DNA of 64,000 bases, taken from the NCBI GenBank assembly GCA_030062745.1, contig CP099840.1, positions 34,041,101 to 34,105,100 of the forward strand, in the 5' to 3' direction. The stretch is from Capitulum mitella (taxonomy: Eukaryota > Arthropoda > Thecostraca > Pollicipedomorpha > Pollicipedidae). The position numbers were made by a program, and so were the translations under genes. Below are positions 1-11,370 of the stretch, one piece after another. A model generated the notes under the pieces. It ran no database searches and was not told where the DNA came from. It saw only the letters and a list, made by a program, of their open reading frames with translations. The number at the start of each line of letters is the position of its first letter. Position 1 is the first letter of the stretch.

Positions 1-256
1 TCGGGTCTTGTCCGGCGGCGCTGGCGTGTCCACGTGGTCCGCTGCGGTGCGCCGACGGCCAGGCGAACGGGCGGTTCCCGCTGGAGCCGGTCGAGCCTGG
101 CCGCCCCCGCCCGCTGCCTGTGGCTGTTCCGCGTCCTTTATGCCGTCGTCACTATTCCGACGTCGGGATTCGGTTTTTCTGCTTCGCATTGGCAGGATGG
201 AGAGCAGTTGGTGGCGCTTTGGCATTTGAATAGCCTTGTCATATCATACCATGTGA

Positions 257-332
257 TATACATATACATATATATATATATATATATATATGTTTGTATA
301 TATATATATGTATATATGTATTTTTATATATC
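257..332. repeat. (TA)n-rich microsatellite
   Basis: An interrupted TA/CATA array of about 75 bp. It is the first of six TA arrays in the window. Unlike the later ones, it has no recognisable Penelope-like sequence beside it. Confidence 0.9.
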
Positions 333-1255
333 CGGCACTATTAACAGTCGGCCAGTATCGGCGTAACAGCACGAGCGCTTAAATCAAGACACCTCTCCCG
401 AGTTTGCAAACACAACAAAGCTCGTTGAGGGTCAAATGATAACGTAAAACACACGCTCGCCGGCGGCGCTACCTCTGCAGTCATTCCACGGGGATCGTCC
501 GATTGGAAGGAGGACGATTTTGGTCGCGTTAAGAGTCGTTCTCGCCGTTTTATTTCGCCGGCTGGGAGGAGGAGCAAACCGTCAACCGTCGCGCGTTTCG
601 CTGTGGATTTCCCTCGCCGCCTCAAAACTGCGGTTTGACGTATTTCGTAATGTTCGTTTCTTTTTGGTGTCAGTTTGACGCCTTTCTTTACATCAGTTTT
701 TTACGTACCAGCGGAAATTCTGGACCCGTTACATTTGATTTTGAAAAACATGACCCTCTCCGGAATGGATCTCACGTGTAGCCCACCGGGAAATGGATTG
801 TAAATGGGCGCTCAGAAATCTATGTCCCCATTGAGTAGAGACATAAATTATGCCAGCCATTAATGATGTCAGCTGGAAAGTCCCTGGTTCAGCTCACTTC
901 ACATATTGGCATGTAAACTTGGTGTTTCTTTTATCGCCGGAAGTGAGCCTAGTTCTGTTATAGGTAGTATTTTCGTTTGCGCATGCTGTTATTATTACTT
1001 TGCTTTGGTAGCCAAGAGTAGCAGCGATAGCGTCTAGAACAAGGAACGGTTTCGGTATGTTGGTGTGTCTGAGATGTCCACGTTATTTCCTAGGTCCAGG
1101 TGAAGTGTGCAAGCGACTGCATTCACGTGAAACATATGTAGATCATCGCCTTAACCCTGTCCAAGCATTCAGCCACTCGGTTCCAGCCAGACGCTTGTGG
1201 TGTTGTCAGTGGCGGCTCTGTAGGAGGTGGCCGAACATTTTCCTGACTCTTGGTG

Positions 1256-1440
1256 CACTGCCAGAGGGGTGGGGGACGGTCAGCATGGACGTTCTGTCCC
1301 ACCCTGCCGCCACTGTCAGAGGAGGAGGAGGGAGAGACGGTCAGCAGGGGCCCACCTTCCTTCCCGCCTTGCCGCCACTGTCAGAGTGTAGGGAAGGCGG
1401 TCAGCAGGAGCCTGCCTTCTATCCCGCCCTGCCGTGGGGC
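1256..1440. repeat. Three tandem copies of a ~65-bp unit
   Basis: Three successive diverged units each carry CACTG(C/T)CAGAG near the start, then a GACGGTCAGCA-like or GGCGGTCAGCA-like core, then a C-rich stretch ending in CCCGCC(T/C)TGCCGC or similar. Unit length is close to 60-65 bp. The overlapping open frames on both strands owe their length to this low-complexity GC content and are not genes. Confidence 0.7.
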
Positions 1441-1790
1441 GATACACAGGGGACCGGGGCGCTGGTGGCGCAGCCGTGCCGTGACAATCGCCGCCGCCGC
1501 TCCGGCCGCCCGCCACGGGCTGCTCTGCCGTTTCGCGGCGCTGTGGAGCTCTCGACGGCCCACGCAGTGAGACAGTGGCGTTCAGAGCGAGCCGACAGTG
1601 TCTCTTGAGACGCTCCAGGATTAGACCTCGCTTACACTCAGTGCGACATTCCTGAAAGTGGAGGCTATTTGCGGATCTGTCTTCCTGGGGTTGTTGCACT
1701 CGCAGTGCCGCTATTGTGGTAAAGTGACGGGGTCTTGTATTGAAATAGCTATTGGAAGCCGTAGTCCGTTGTGCGCACGCTGATTGTGTG

Positions 1791-1855
1791 GGCCGGCTTG
1801 GTACAGCGGCTAATTGTCATTCGCCGCTCGTGCGTCATTCCCGGAGGCGCTCCCA
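1791..1855 (+). repeat. Possible tRNA-derived SINE head (relic)
   Basis: The stretch begins GGCCGGCTTGGTACAGCGGC, which resembles a pol III A-box (TGGTACAGCGG) at the usual distance from a tRNA 5' end. It is followed by text ending in a CCC motif where a B-box would be expected, but a normal GGTTCGAATCC B-box is not present. It may be a decayed SINE or a chance match. No tRNA cloverleaf was confirmed. Confidence 0.25.
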
Positions 1856-2320
1856 CATGGTCCAGTTGGAGGATTTTGTTGATTGAACGGGCAGAATCGA
1901 TAGGAGAACGAAGGATTCTCGCTTCGACACAGAGGCAGTGCGTTGCAAGGAAATGAAAGCGGCGCTTGGCCTCGGGACTGCCAGCTTACATCTGTTGTTT
2001 TATTTTGTGTTATGGACCTGTGATTTAGTTAGGTTACGCCCAGTGCTTTCGTGTTGTTTTGTTCTTTTTGTCATCAGGGGCGGAGGAATTTTTCGGACTA
2101 TCTGTCATCATTCTTTATTCCCCAATCCGTAATACCAACACCTCGTCTCAGTCACCCCGCAAAACCCTTCTATCATGTTTCGTTTGGACGTTGTGAGACT
2201 TTGTGTCGCTTTGTTCTCCCAGTGCCAGACGTCGGCCAGAGCCGGTAGTGCACGCTGTTCACGCCTTTCTCACGGCCGTTTCGCGTGACGATCCGTGACG
2301 CGTCACCGTCTCCGTTTCAG

Positions 2321-2487
2321 ACGTGGTTGACCCGAACCGGGACGGGTTCATCAGCCTGCAGGAGTACATGGCGTTCATGATCAGCAAGGAGACGGAGAAC
2401 GTGCAGTCGTCGGAGGAGATCGAGCACGCCTTCCGCGCCATCACCAGCGGCGAGCGGCCCTACGTGCTCAAGGAGGAGCTCTACACG
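2321..2487 (+). CDS. alpha-Spec: Alpha-spectrin penultimate coding exon
   Basis: The acceptor is a pyrimidine-rich tract ending in TCCGTTTCAG at 2311-2320. The exon opens with the last two bases (AC) of a split codon, probably Asp as in ILD-V-V-DPNRDG of orthologues, then 55 full codons. It ends after ACG, with the donor GTAGGC at 2488. The longer open frame that runs on to 3582 is translation of intron sequence. Confidence 0.95.
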
Positions 2488-5400
2488 GTAGGCGGTGGCG
2501 GTCGGCCCCGGCGAGCGGCCGCCGGCGGCGGACAGACGCTCCTCAGGGCACCACTCGAGACCGCCAGACCGAACCCTGCTGGCCGGCGGGCCCGAAGCCG
2601 GTGTCTGGATACTGTTTGCGGCGTCGGGGGAGGGGGGCGGGACTCCAAACGCGGGCTGAAGTCGGACACTGCTGAGACGGCACGGCCGTCGGCCGGCCGC
2701 CCGGGACCCGCCGGACAGTCCGGGCGGAGTCGGACTGCCCGCTGTCCGGCCCGGACAGCCGGGACAGTACCGCCCCGAGTCATACCGCCTCGAGCGGGCA
2801 TTGCGCCGTGTCCGGACACGACTGGACAGTCTCCGCTCGATCTCTGTGTCGGACCGCAGACAGACCCCGGCCGTGTCTGGGCCGAGTGGCGCCGAACAGC
2901 TCCTCACGGCGGACGATTCCGACCCCGTGTCCGGGCCGAACAGGCGGACAGTCCCCACTCGAGGCCGGACAGCCCCGCCTGTCTCTGGCCGGGCCGGCGC
3001 CGGACATTGACAGTCGTCGCTCGAGGCCGTCAGTCTGACCGTGTGTCGGGGCCGGCCAGTGGCGGACAATCGCCACTTGAGGCCGTCACTCTGCGCCCGT
3101 TTCCGTTCGGCGCCGTGCCGTGCCGGTGGCTGTTTGCTCGCCAGGTGGCCGGCCGGGGCTTATTACCGCCGGCGGCGGCGGCCGGCGCGATAGAGCCGCC
3201 GCCGCCGTCCATCTGGCCGCCCTCCGCGGCCGGCGATCCCGCGGCGTCACGCACACGGCAATCCGCGCACCGCCGCCCCCGGGGAGTGTGCGGCGCCGAG
3301 GCCGGCCCGCCACGGAGCCGGCGGGCGGCGGCCGCTGTCGTCCCGCGGCGGCCGTCGGCCGGGCCGGGCGTCGCCGGCGGCGGAACCGTCTCCGGCGGTC
3401 CGGCGGCGTCGTCCTGCGGAGGACGGCCGTCGGCCGCTGGCGCCGTCGCCGTCGATGACCGGCGTCGGCCGGCGATCCGTCCGAGCGGCAAAGTTGCGAG
3501 ACGGCCGCTGGCGGCAGGACATCGCCCCGCCCAGCGAGTGGGGCGGTGTCGGGAGCGGACCGGGCGGGGGCGGGGCGCCTGAGCGGCCGGGTCGTGGCAC
3601 CGCTGGCGTCCTGGGCCGGCACGGAGCGATCTCGGCGTGGAGCTGAGTACTGCACGGGCAGACGGGCGTCATGTGCGGACGGCGCGAGCGGGGTAGTGAC
3701 GCGGACGGGCCAGGCGAGTGTTTAATGGCCTGCTGCGTGCCTAAGTCGATGGATTGCGCCGCAGTGTAATGGGTGAGATCGGTCGCACAAGTCAGTCACT
3801 GATCTCGCATCCAGGCACGCGTTTTTTCAGCGGAATTATGCTTGTTGTTGCTATGTACGTTAACATAGTACGGTAGCTCTTTTGTTGAGTTCGCAGTTAG
3901 ATTATGGAGCGTTGATCTAAGAAGCACAAACTCTCAAGTTTGAGTTTAGCTCCATTGGGTTCCGTTGTTTGCCCTTGGCCTCTGGTTGTGACAAAGACAT
4001 CCTGAAAGCGCAAACCCGACATGCTGTGGAGCTCCCGTTGTGTATTTAAATAATGTAATGCCAGCCACCGTGTCGGTCGGAACGTGAGGCACTGATTCGA
4101 CGGTGCAGCGAAAGGGCACCGGGGAGTTCCCTGCGTGATCGGCCGACGTCTTCATTCGGCGATAAAGGTCACGGCTGAAGCGATCACAGTGCATTACGTC
4201 GCCCGCAATGGATGTGTGATTCGAGGTGGTTGTCGTCGTGCGGCGGGAAGTCCGCACACATTTGTTTGCGGCTCGATACGCACCCTGGATTCCGCCCGCT
4301 GCGCTGGTCGGGATTGGACGGCGCTGGCGGGAGCCGCCCGGCCGTTGTCCCGCCTGATTGCGGAGCCGATGTTTCTGGCCGTAATGGGATGCCGCGGGAT
4401 GGACCGTCGCCTCCGGACGGCGGACTGATTCCTGGCCGGCGGCTCCCGCCCGCCGGACGCGGCCGCGCCAGATCGACCTGTCCGCGGCGACAGATGTGGC
4501 GTGTTTGCGGCGATGGGAACGGCCGGGAACACTGCGTCCGGTGCGCCCCGAGGTGGCCGCGTGGCCGATAGAGCTCGTGTCACCAGGCCGATGCTGCGCA
4601 GCCCGGGCCGCCGCGGGATGCGTCGTGACGGCCGTAGCCTGGGGAGCAGTTGGGTCGGTCGGCGCAGCGCGCGGAGCCGTTGAATCCGTGTCGGCCGGCG
4701 CAGTCGATGAATCCCGCGAGGCCAATTGAGCTGTTCCGGCCGATCGGGCCGGCGGACGGCGGACGGTCGCCGTCGGCGCGCCGTCCGCTGTCGGCCCTGC
4801 TCTCCGCCGGCCGTATCGATTGTGTGCGGGGGCGAGCCGGCGGCGCCGATTGTGTTGATGCCGGCCGGCCGCTCTCCCGGGAGGAGGCGGGGAGCGGCCC
4901 GTCTGTCCCAGGTTGCAGGACGGGACTCAGGCTACTTGTCTATATCAGGCTTCAGGGCGGGGCTCAGGCTACCTGTCTGCATCAGGCTTCAGGGCGGGGC
5001 TCAGGCTACCTGTCTGTATCAGCCTAGGGGGCGGGGCTCAGGCTACCTGTCTGTATCAGCCTAGGGGGCGGGGCTCAGGCTACCTGTCTGTATCAGCCTA
5101 GGGGGCGGGGCTCAGGCTACCTGTCTGTATCAGCCTAGGGGGCGGGCTCAGGCTACCGGTCTGTATCAGCCTAGGGGGCGGGGCTCAGGCTACCGGTCTG
5201 TATCAGCCTAGGGGGCGGGGCTCAGGCTCCCGGTCTGTATCAGCCTAGGGGGCGGGGCTCAGGCTACCTGTCTGTATCAGCCTAGGGGGCGGGCTCAGGC
5301 TACCGGTCTGTATCAGCCTAGGGGGCGGGCTCAGGCTACCGGTCTGTATCAGCCTAGGGGGCGGGGCTCAGGCTACCTGTCTGTATCAGCCTAGGGGGCG

Positions 5401-8400
5401 GGGCTCAGGCTACCTGTCTGTATCAGCCTAGGGGGCGGGGCTCAGGCTACCTGTCTGTATCAGCCTAGGGGGCGGGGCTCAGGCTACCTGTCTGTATCAG
5501 CCTAGGGGGCGGGGCTCAGGCTACCTGTCTGTATCAGCCTAGGGGGCGGGCTCAGGCTACCTGTCTGTATCAGCCTAGGGGGCGGGGCTCAGGCTACCTG
5601 TCTGTATCAGCCTAGGGGGCGGGCTCAGGCTACCTGTCGGCATCGGGCTGCAGGGACGCCTGTCTCTGTCAGGGTGCAGGGACATGTGTTGGTCTCAGGC
5701 CGCAGAGACACCTGCCTCTTCCAGGTTGTAGGGCTGTTTACCTGTCCATTTGTGTATGTGGGGCTGCTGGGCCTGTAACCCGCCTGTCGGTAGAATCGCA
5801 GGGCGGTCTGCTCGTTTTCTGATTTCACACTTAATGGCTTGTTGTTTTCCGTTTCCGTGCGGCCCTTCTCTGCATCGGACGCGGTTCCGATCGATGTTTG
5901 TGATGGGTGTTTTGAGCTTACGAGGACCAGGGAGCAGAAGACGCCTTATCGCTATAGTCTAGGACCAGTGGAAAAAGTCGTGTATTTTCCCATATTTTCC
6001 GGCGAGATGGCCTGGATGCAAAATGGCCTGGCCATGCGTCACGCGGAGCATGCGGTGTTGGCATTCTCATCCGGGAAGTTGAGGAACTAGTATAGAGACT
6101 GTCGACTCGCGTGCCATTCCCAGCTTATCTATGGTTATTGCCTTGTTCTCAGCCGTTCATTGCGCAGTTGGAGTTTATTTACGTCTTGTGGCTGAATCAG
6201 GAACTGGTGAATGCCTCCCTGCTCCGTCTGGCGGGACGGGAACTCCGGGGCCGGCGGCTCCATCGAGCCGATCCTGCGGGTCCGTCGCCGCCATCGATTA
6301 TGTGTGTGTGTGCGCGTCGTTCGTCGGCCAAACAGCCGCTCTCCGTTGCACGCCTCACGCCCGGCCGGGTCGTGCCGACCAAAACAGTCCAGCCGGCGAC
6401 GGCGGCGGCGCGGCGGCGGCGGCGCGTCACGCGCCCGCCCGGCGCCGCCCGGAGCGCGCAGGAATTCATCGGCCGCTTTATGGCTGCTCGCGCGGCGCGA
6501 CCAATTATGAATGGCCGGGAATATTGCATGGCGGCGGCGGCCGGCCGCGGCAAATATCGGCCTAATGGCGCCGGCGCGCGGGCAATACATGTCCCGCGCG
6601 GCCGACTGTTTGCCGGCCGCGCGGGCCGCTCCCTCTGTTGACCTGGCCGGCCCGGCCGCCGGCGGGCCCGGTAATCTGTGCCGGGCGGCTGGTGGTTACC
6701 GTGACCTGGCGGGCCGGCCGGCCGGCGCTGTGCTCGCGGCACGTCTCGGACGGTGATTCCGGGGAGCGGCTGGCGGGTTGTGTGGTCTGCCGGCGGCACG
6801 GGTCGTGTGTTGGCAGGGTGGAGCAGTTGTCGGGTCGTTTCATCGGCGGGTGGTCTCCGTCTGTTGACTCGGCAGAGGCGGCTGGCGGGTTCTGAAATCG
6901 GTTTGTAATCTCCGTTCTCGGACGTTGTATACGGCCGTCCGCCGCCGGAGTTTCACCGGATGTTGGGAAGCGTTTCTCTCGTCGGGGCTGGGATGGTCTC
7001 GCGCCCCATGGGCGTCCTGCTTGGCTAACCTACATGTGAGATGGCCCACCGCGGAGCTGGGCTGTGTGCCCTGTTCGTCACACTCTGTCCCGCTCCCCGT
7101 TCCGTTGTTGACTCGGCCGGCGTACGCTTGGGCAGGGCGCCGTCGTGGAATTGGTGGCCTGCTGACCTGGGACAAGAGGATTGGATTAGAGGACCCGACC
7201 TCTGAAAGACAGACTGGGGATAATCAGCTGCTGAAGCCAGGCCTGGCGTTGCGTCCTCTCCGGCGGCTGGTCGGCATTGTTACCGAATTAGAGAGCCTCG
7301 GCGGTGTCCTCTGCCGGCTGGCTGACATCAGGAACGTTCCGCTCCTCAGCGTTAAAATCGACCGAGGGGCATGTGACCCGGCGATTGTATTCTCTGCTGC
7401 AGTGCAGGGCCGGCAGGGAGAGAGAGGAGGGGAGCTGCCCGTGTAGTGGGAGGGAAGGGACTTCTCTCTAGTGACGCTGACGGCGGGGAAGGGGAGGGAC
7501 ACGCTCGCGCCCCAGCGCCGGCCGGCCATCAGCGCGCGGCGCCTCTGTCAACAGCCGGCCGGGCGGCGGCGCGCCCGTCTGAGCGATAGGCGCCGCGATT
7601 GGCCGCGACGGGCCGGAGGAGGCCGGGCAGGCGCGGCGGCGAGCGGCGCTTCACTCGGCCGCGGAGAACACTCGGCGCCCGACTCGAGGGTCCGGGAGGC
7701 CTGTCAAGCTGGCCGGACGCCGCCGGCCGCCGGCGGAGCCGCCCAGGGACGGGCGGGCGCTCCTCCGGAGCGAATCTGTGCTGGCCGGGCCGGGCCGGGC
7801 CGGGCCGGGCAGGTGGCGGGCGGACCGGATATCGACCGGACCCGGCTCGACACCTCGCCGGGCGGGCCGGCGCCGCGCAGCCGGCGGACGAGAAACACTG
7901 GCGGCTGGCCTGGCCCGGCCCGGCCCGCGGCGGGATCAATGGCGGCCGGGCGCGGCACTGACCCCGCCTGGGTCAATCGACTGCTCCGCAGACCTTGCCG
8001 GCTGACGACGGCCGCTGGTGGAAAAGTGCGTCTATCGGGAGACGACGCCACGGTGTTGACGGTTTTGGGTCTTCAGCCACCAGGCGGGTCCCGCAGGGCA
8101 GCACTTCCTTGTAATGAGCGGAAGGAATTGCTGATCTGTGTTTTTCTCTGTGCTCTCTGTGTGTTCTCTGTGTTCCGCTGCCGCAGCGGACTTTCGTTTT
8201 GTCGCTGTGTTTACTGGGCCTTGAGAAAGCTCTTAAGAGTAGGTTCGCTTTCTGTCGACTAGGAGCTTTTGGTTCGTTACTTTGACTGGGATTACTTACT
8301 TTTTGTTGACGTGGATCAGCGAAGGTGCGGAATTGAGTTAATCTGTTGACGCCTGGTCGGCTGGCAACGCCGACAGTGACACTCTGCGACCGGTTCAGAG

Positions 8401-8884
8401 CCCTGAGCCCGTTTCTGTTCACTTTTGGTCACGCTCGGTTTGAATTCGCCTCACATTTGACAGCGACTTGGCTCACTTGTAACCGAAGTAATTGCCGTAA
8501 TATACCACTGGCTGGCGGAACACTTAATAAGGGCGGAGAGTGGTAGCAGCAGTGTTGAATGATTTTAGGACCAAGCGTCGTTAAACCAAAGTAACCGCTA
8601 GGGTCAGCGTTGTCGTCCCGTGTTGGGTGATGTGCGGGAACACCCATCTTTGGTACTCCCTTCTGCAGAACCGGGATGTAGCGAGCTGTTGGCGGCCCTT
8701 TGCTCGCGATGTCGTCGAGTGAATGTCTCAGACACGTGCCGTGCTCCGTCCACAGAACCTCAGCAAGGAGATGGCCGACTACTGCGCCGAGCGGATGAAA
8801 CCCTACACCGACCCGAACACCGAGCGCCAGATCCCAAACGCCTTCGACTACGTCGACTTCACGCGCTCGCTGTTCCAGAACTAG
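2321..8884 (+). CDS. alpha-Spec: Alpha-spectrin, C-terminal part (last two coding exons)
   Basis: Join 2321-2487 and 8756-8884. This is the C-terminal calmodulin-like region of alpha-spectrin, the membrane-skeleton protein that pairs with beta-spectrin and cross-links actin under the plasma membrane. The first exon reads VVDPNRDGFISLQEYMAF and continues through MISKETENVQSSEEIE to KEELYT. It holds a canonical 12-residue EF-hand loop, DPNRDGFISLQE, with Asp, Asn and Asp at loop positions 1, 3 and 5, Gly at 6 and Glu at 12. The second exon continues NLSKEMADYC and ends DYVDFTRSLFQN plus TAG. This closely follows known animal alpha-spectrins; alpha-actinin is excluded because its ending is different. 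The remaining ~2300 residues (spectrin repeats, SH3) lie upstream, outside the window. The C-terminal part is the Ca-insensitive EF-hand domain (known from the family). Confidence 0.96.
2690..3100. repeat. Degenerate GC-rich repeats in the spectrin intron
   Basis: A motif close to GGACAGTC(C/G)CCACTCGAGGCC recurs at least five times with irregular spacing of roughly 30-70 bp. Variants include GACAGTCTCCGCTCGAT, GGACAGTCCCCACTCGAGG, GACAGTCGTCGCTCGAGG and GGACAATCGCCACTTGAGG. It looks like an old, decayed tandem array. Confidence 0.6.
4909..5650. repeat. 37-bp minisatellite, about 20 copies
   Basis: The unit contains GGCGGGGCTCAGGCTACC, then TGTCTGTATCAGCCTAGGG. Most copies are 37 bp. Several are 36 bp, having lost one G in the GGGGCGGGGC tract, and several carry CCGG instead of CCTG. 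The first two and last copies are more diverged (CTTCAGG in place of CCTAGGG, then CTGCAGGGAC-type units trailing to about 5720). Every unit contains a GGGGCGGGGC GC-box-like tract and a CCTAGG palindrome. The repetitive peptides encoded in all frames (GSGYLSVSA-like) are a by-product. Confidence 0.97.
7783..7811. repeat. (GGGCC)n short tandem repeat
   Basis: Five to six consecutive GGGCC pentamers lie inside the spectrin intron. Confidence 0.85.
8756..8884 (+). CDS. alpha-Spec: Alpha-spectrin last coding exon with stop
   Basis: The acceptor is CTCCGTCCACAG, ending at 8755. Then come 42 codons from AAC (Asn) to AAC (Asn) and a TAG stop at 8882-8884. The junction with the previous exon is between codons, giving ELYT-NLSKEMA, which matches orthologous ELY(T/C/Q)NL(T/S)KE. 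The final residues FTRSLFQN are the family's typical C-terminus. Confidence 0.96.
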   Translation, partial: NLSKEMADYCAERMKPYTDPNTERQIPNAFDYVDFTRSLFQN

Positions 8885-10719
8885 GCGCGCGCCGCGTCCC
8901 TGCGCCGTCAGGCTAGGCCGGCTTTATCCGTGTATCCCCGCACTCTGTCCCCCTCTCTCGCTCTGTCTCGATTGTAGCGGCTGTTTGTGTTGGCCGGTGA
9001 CTGGATAACGGCCGGATGCGCTGTTTATTTTGTGTTTTAGTGTGGCTTGACTATCGGGCGCGGCCGGGCGGTCTGTGCGGTCCGTGACGGGGCCGCCGTG
9101 GTGGAGCCCGATAAACGCCGGCCGGTCTGCGGCAGGTTATCGGTGTGCAGCTTCTGAGGCGCAGCTGCGGCTTTTGGAGCCGCTCTCCGACCCGGTCCCC
9201 ACCAGGCGGCCGGCGCCGCACCTTCCACGGCCGTCTGGGCCCAGCCAGCTTCCGGCGTACGTTTTCAGTAGTAGTCGCTGAACACGCCCGAGGGAATATG
9301 CACTGTAATCGGTAGGCGTTGATATAGAGCGCGGGAGCGCTAGGCGTTTGCAGCCGGTGTTCGCTGCCACCGCGGGCTGGCCATTCGCACCCTATATGTC
9401 AGGTATATGCTGCTGAATGCCGCCGAAGTGCAGCTCAGGCCGCCGTCGGCTGGTCCTTCTCTCCGCTGTTGCCCTCAATAAACGAAGAGCAGCTCTGAGC
9501 TTCGGTGCCCCGCTGTCGGCGGAGGGACTGAGAATGGTGTGCTGATGGTCGTCCCGTTCTTCTGGGGGTCAGGGGTATCTGCGACGGAACATGGCATTTG
9601 GGTACCACCGTTACTTTCGTGTAGCAAACAAGATGACCGTCTTCACGAAATTTTCGCTTTTCATTCGTAGGTTTGAAGAAGGTAATAATTCCACGGGCTA
9701 GGCTCGAGTTTAAAAGCAGTGCTACAAAAATCGGTTTCGAAATCTCACCGAAGGAATCTGTGTTTCACTGTGCGAATGGAAACGTTCGCTTATGCGAAGA
9801 AGCTAAACAAGTAGCAAAACTAATTTTCTTATGGCTGGTCATAGAGAATGAATTCTCTGAAACTGTCCCTGGAAGATTAACGTTTCGCAGGTAGTGTAGG
9901 CGTCCGTGCCTGACCTTCGCACAGGTCGCGGTGAAAGGATGGGAAATACTTCGGAGCAAAACAGCTTGGAATATGTGCGTCAGGACAGTCTCCCTGCACC
10001 TTGAAACAGTCTTTCTATGAGTATCCGCCAGACCCGACACATGGTATTTTTATACCCGCCATCTGTCGCAGGCGTCACCCGTTCAGCACTGACGCCTGAA
10101 TGCGGCGATTCAGTGTGGCCAAAAGCGTCGCTACCGATATCTGTTTGGGCGGTGCCTGTCTGTCTGAGTGTGGATTCTCTCAGACAGTTATTAGCCGACC
10201 GAGGATCGATCAGCGATCTCCAGACAGTGCCTCGGACCGAGGCGTCGGGCCTGCGCAAACAATCCAGAATCGGAGGCCGAGCGTGCATCCTGTCCGTAGC
10301 CGACGCTGTCGGACGACGCGAACCGAACGCGGACCCGGATGTACGGAGCCCGCCGCGGCTGGCCGGACCAGGCGTCCAGAACTCGCGACGAAGCGGCGTC
10401 TGATTGGCATCGGCCGCACATGTCGCGCACCATAAGCGCCTCTCACAGAGACTGCCTGGGTGGGAACCAGCACACGTCGCACCTAACCCCAACAGATCAT
10501 CCCGTGCAGTGTTTGTCCCATCTTTTCGTTGTCCTGTCTGCCCCAGTTAAAGTGAAGCATGTCAGCGACTGTCCCCCGGCATCTCAACCAATCAGAGATT
10601 CCGCCTAAGCGTCAAAATGATTGCAGGCCCTGCCATTCCAAGAAGGACGTTTTGTTGCATGCGATCGATCGGACTCTCAGCCGCATTTAAAAACGCGAAA
10701 TGTCAGTTCCCGTTATCGG
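8885..10719. other. Alpha-spectrin 3' UTR and downstream intergenic DNA
   Basis: The first ~600 nt are presumably the 3' UTR. From about 9500 to 10720 I see no gene. The ORFs at 9980-10492 and 10017-10403 overlap on opposite strands and have no recognisable motif. Confidence 0.5.
9477..9482 (+). terminator. Candidate polyadenylation signal of alpha-spectrin
   Basis: AATAAA lies about 595 nt after the alpha-spectrin stop codon. It is the first canonical hexamer I noticed downstream on the plus strand. Its use is inferred; a cDNA 3' end would settle it. Confidence 0.45.
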
Positions 10720-11370
10720 CTCTAGGAAAGGTTTCGACCATGGCGTTTTCGCGGATTTCGAAGGCAGAGACTCCATGTGGATTAGTGGTGCAGGCCGGGA
10801 CACTGACCAGTTACGCACGAGGTCACGCAATCCGTTGGGCCAATGCTGTTCAGTCTTTTCATAAATGGCATGTGCTGCCAACTGGCTGGATGTCAAGAAT
10901 TCGCCTATACCGACGACACCCGGCTGCTGGATCGCGTCCCCTCCGCTTCACAAAGCCTCTTTGATGTAAAACTTCGGTTAGAAACACCAGAGCGCATGCA
11001 AAACTGGCTTTGGGCCAACTCACTCGAGATGAACATGGACAAAATTCAGCCCATCTTAGTTGGTGAAAAGGAAACGGTCAAGAAGATCGCTAATTTCGAG
11101 CCTGGTCTTCCGAGGTTTATTTTATCGACTTTAACGTTTAAATCGACTTCTAGCTTTTAGGATTGTTATCGCCAAAATTCTAGGAGTTGTTATCGACAAC
11201 GTTTTCGCTTCCAAAGAGAACATCATCCAAACAGTCACAAAGTGCAATGCTTGTCTGATTTCCGCTGGCCGATTACGTGCCGTTTCACTCCAGAAATTCC
11301 GACACCCCTTGTACATTTTCGTTTACGCATTTCACGTCTTTCGGCCTGGCGCGGAGGTTCTAAAAAACAC
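10720..11370 (+). pseudogene. LINE reverse-transcriptase relic
   Basis: Reading frames on the plus strand, broken by frameshifts, show the palm of a non-LTR reverse transcriptase. A FDHGVF-like stretch comes first (10727 on), then LFSLFING, then FAYTDDTRLLD with the catalytic YxDD box as YTDD at 10906-10917. NWLWANSLEMNMDK follows, and after a break GVVIDNVFASKENI. The order and spacing match the better-preserved LINE at 31.8-34.2 kb (FYADDTQLLD, then LGVAMDSSLSWE), so the two are probably the same clade. Stops and frame changes show it is dead. Both ends of the element are missing or unrecognisable. Confidence 0.75.

Larger units (their letters stand above)
1..2320. other. Non-coding flank, probably an upstream intron of alpha-spectrin
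   Basis: No exon of alpha-spectrin or of any other recognisable gene is visible here. The exon at 2321 starts in the middle of a codon, so an earlier exon must exist. Since none is seen in these 2.3 kb, this stretch is most simply the 3' part of a long intron. It contains a TA-rich array, a three-copy 65-bp repeat and a possible tRNA-derived SINE head, listed separately. The open frames here have no family resemblance and read through repeats. Confidence 0.5.
2488..8755 (+). other. Last intron of alpha-spectrin (6.27 kb)
   Basis: A GT..AG intron, very GC-rich with many CCGGCC-type runs. It carries a degenerate GC-rich repeat field (about 2690-3100), a 37-bp minisatellite (4909-5650) and a GGGCC pentamer run (7783-7811). 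It has many long open frames on both strands, but none has a recognisable domain; with so few A/T-rich stop codons, long frames are expected by chance. I see no nested gene. Confidence 0.85.

Noticed and set aside
8..366. An upstream alpha-spectrin exon at the window start
   Set aside because: None of the frames encodes spectrin-repeat or EF-hand text, and no acceptor/donor pair brackets a plausible exon.
1771..1956. A tRNA gene
   Set aside because: An A-box-like word exists, but there is no proper B-box, anticodon arm or acceptor pairing, so at most it is a SINE head.
2323..3582. A 419-codon plus-strand ORF as one protein
   Set aside because: Only its first 55 codons are alpha-spectrin; it then reads through a clear GT donor into a GC-rich intron with low-complexity text.
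4650..5101. Repetitive GSGYLSVSA-like ORFs
   Set aside because: Products of the 37-bp minisatellite. The copies shift frame and have no start context or splice structure.
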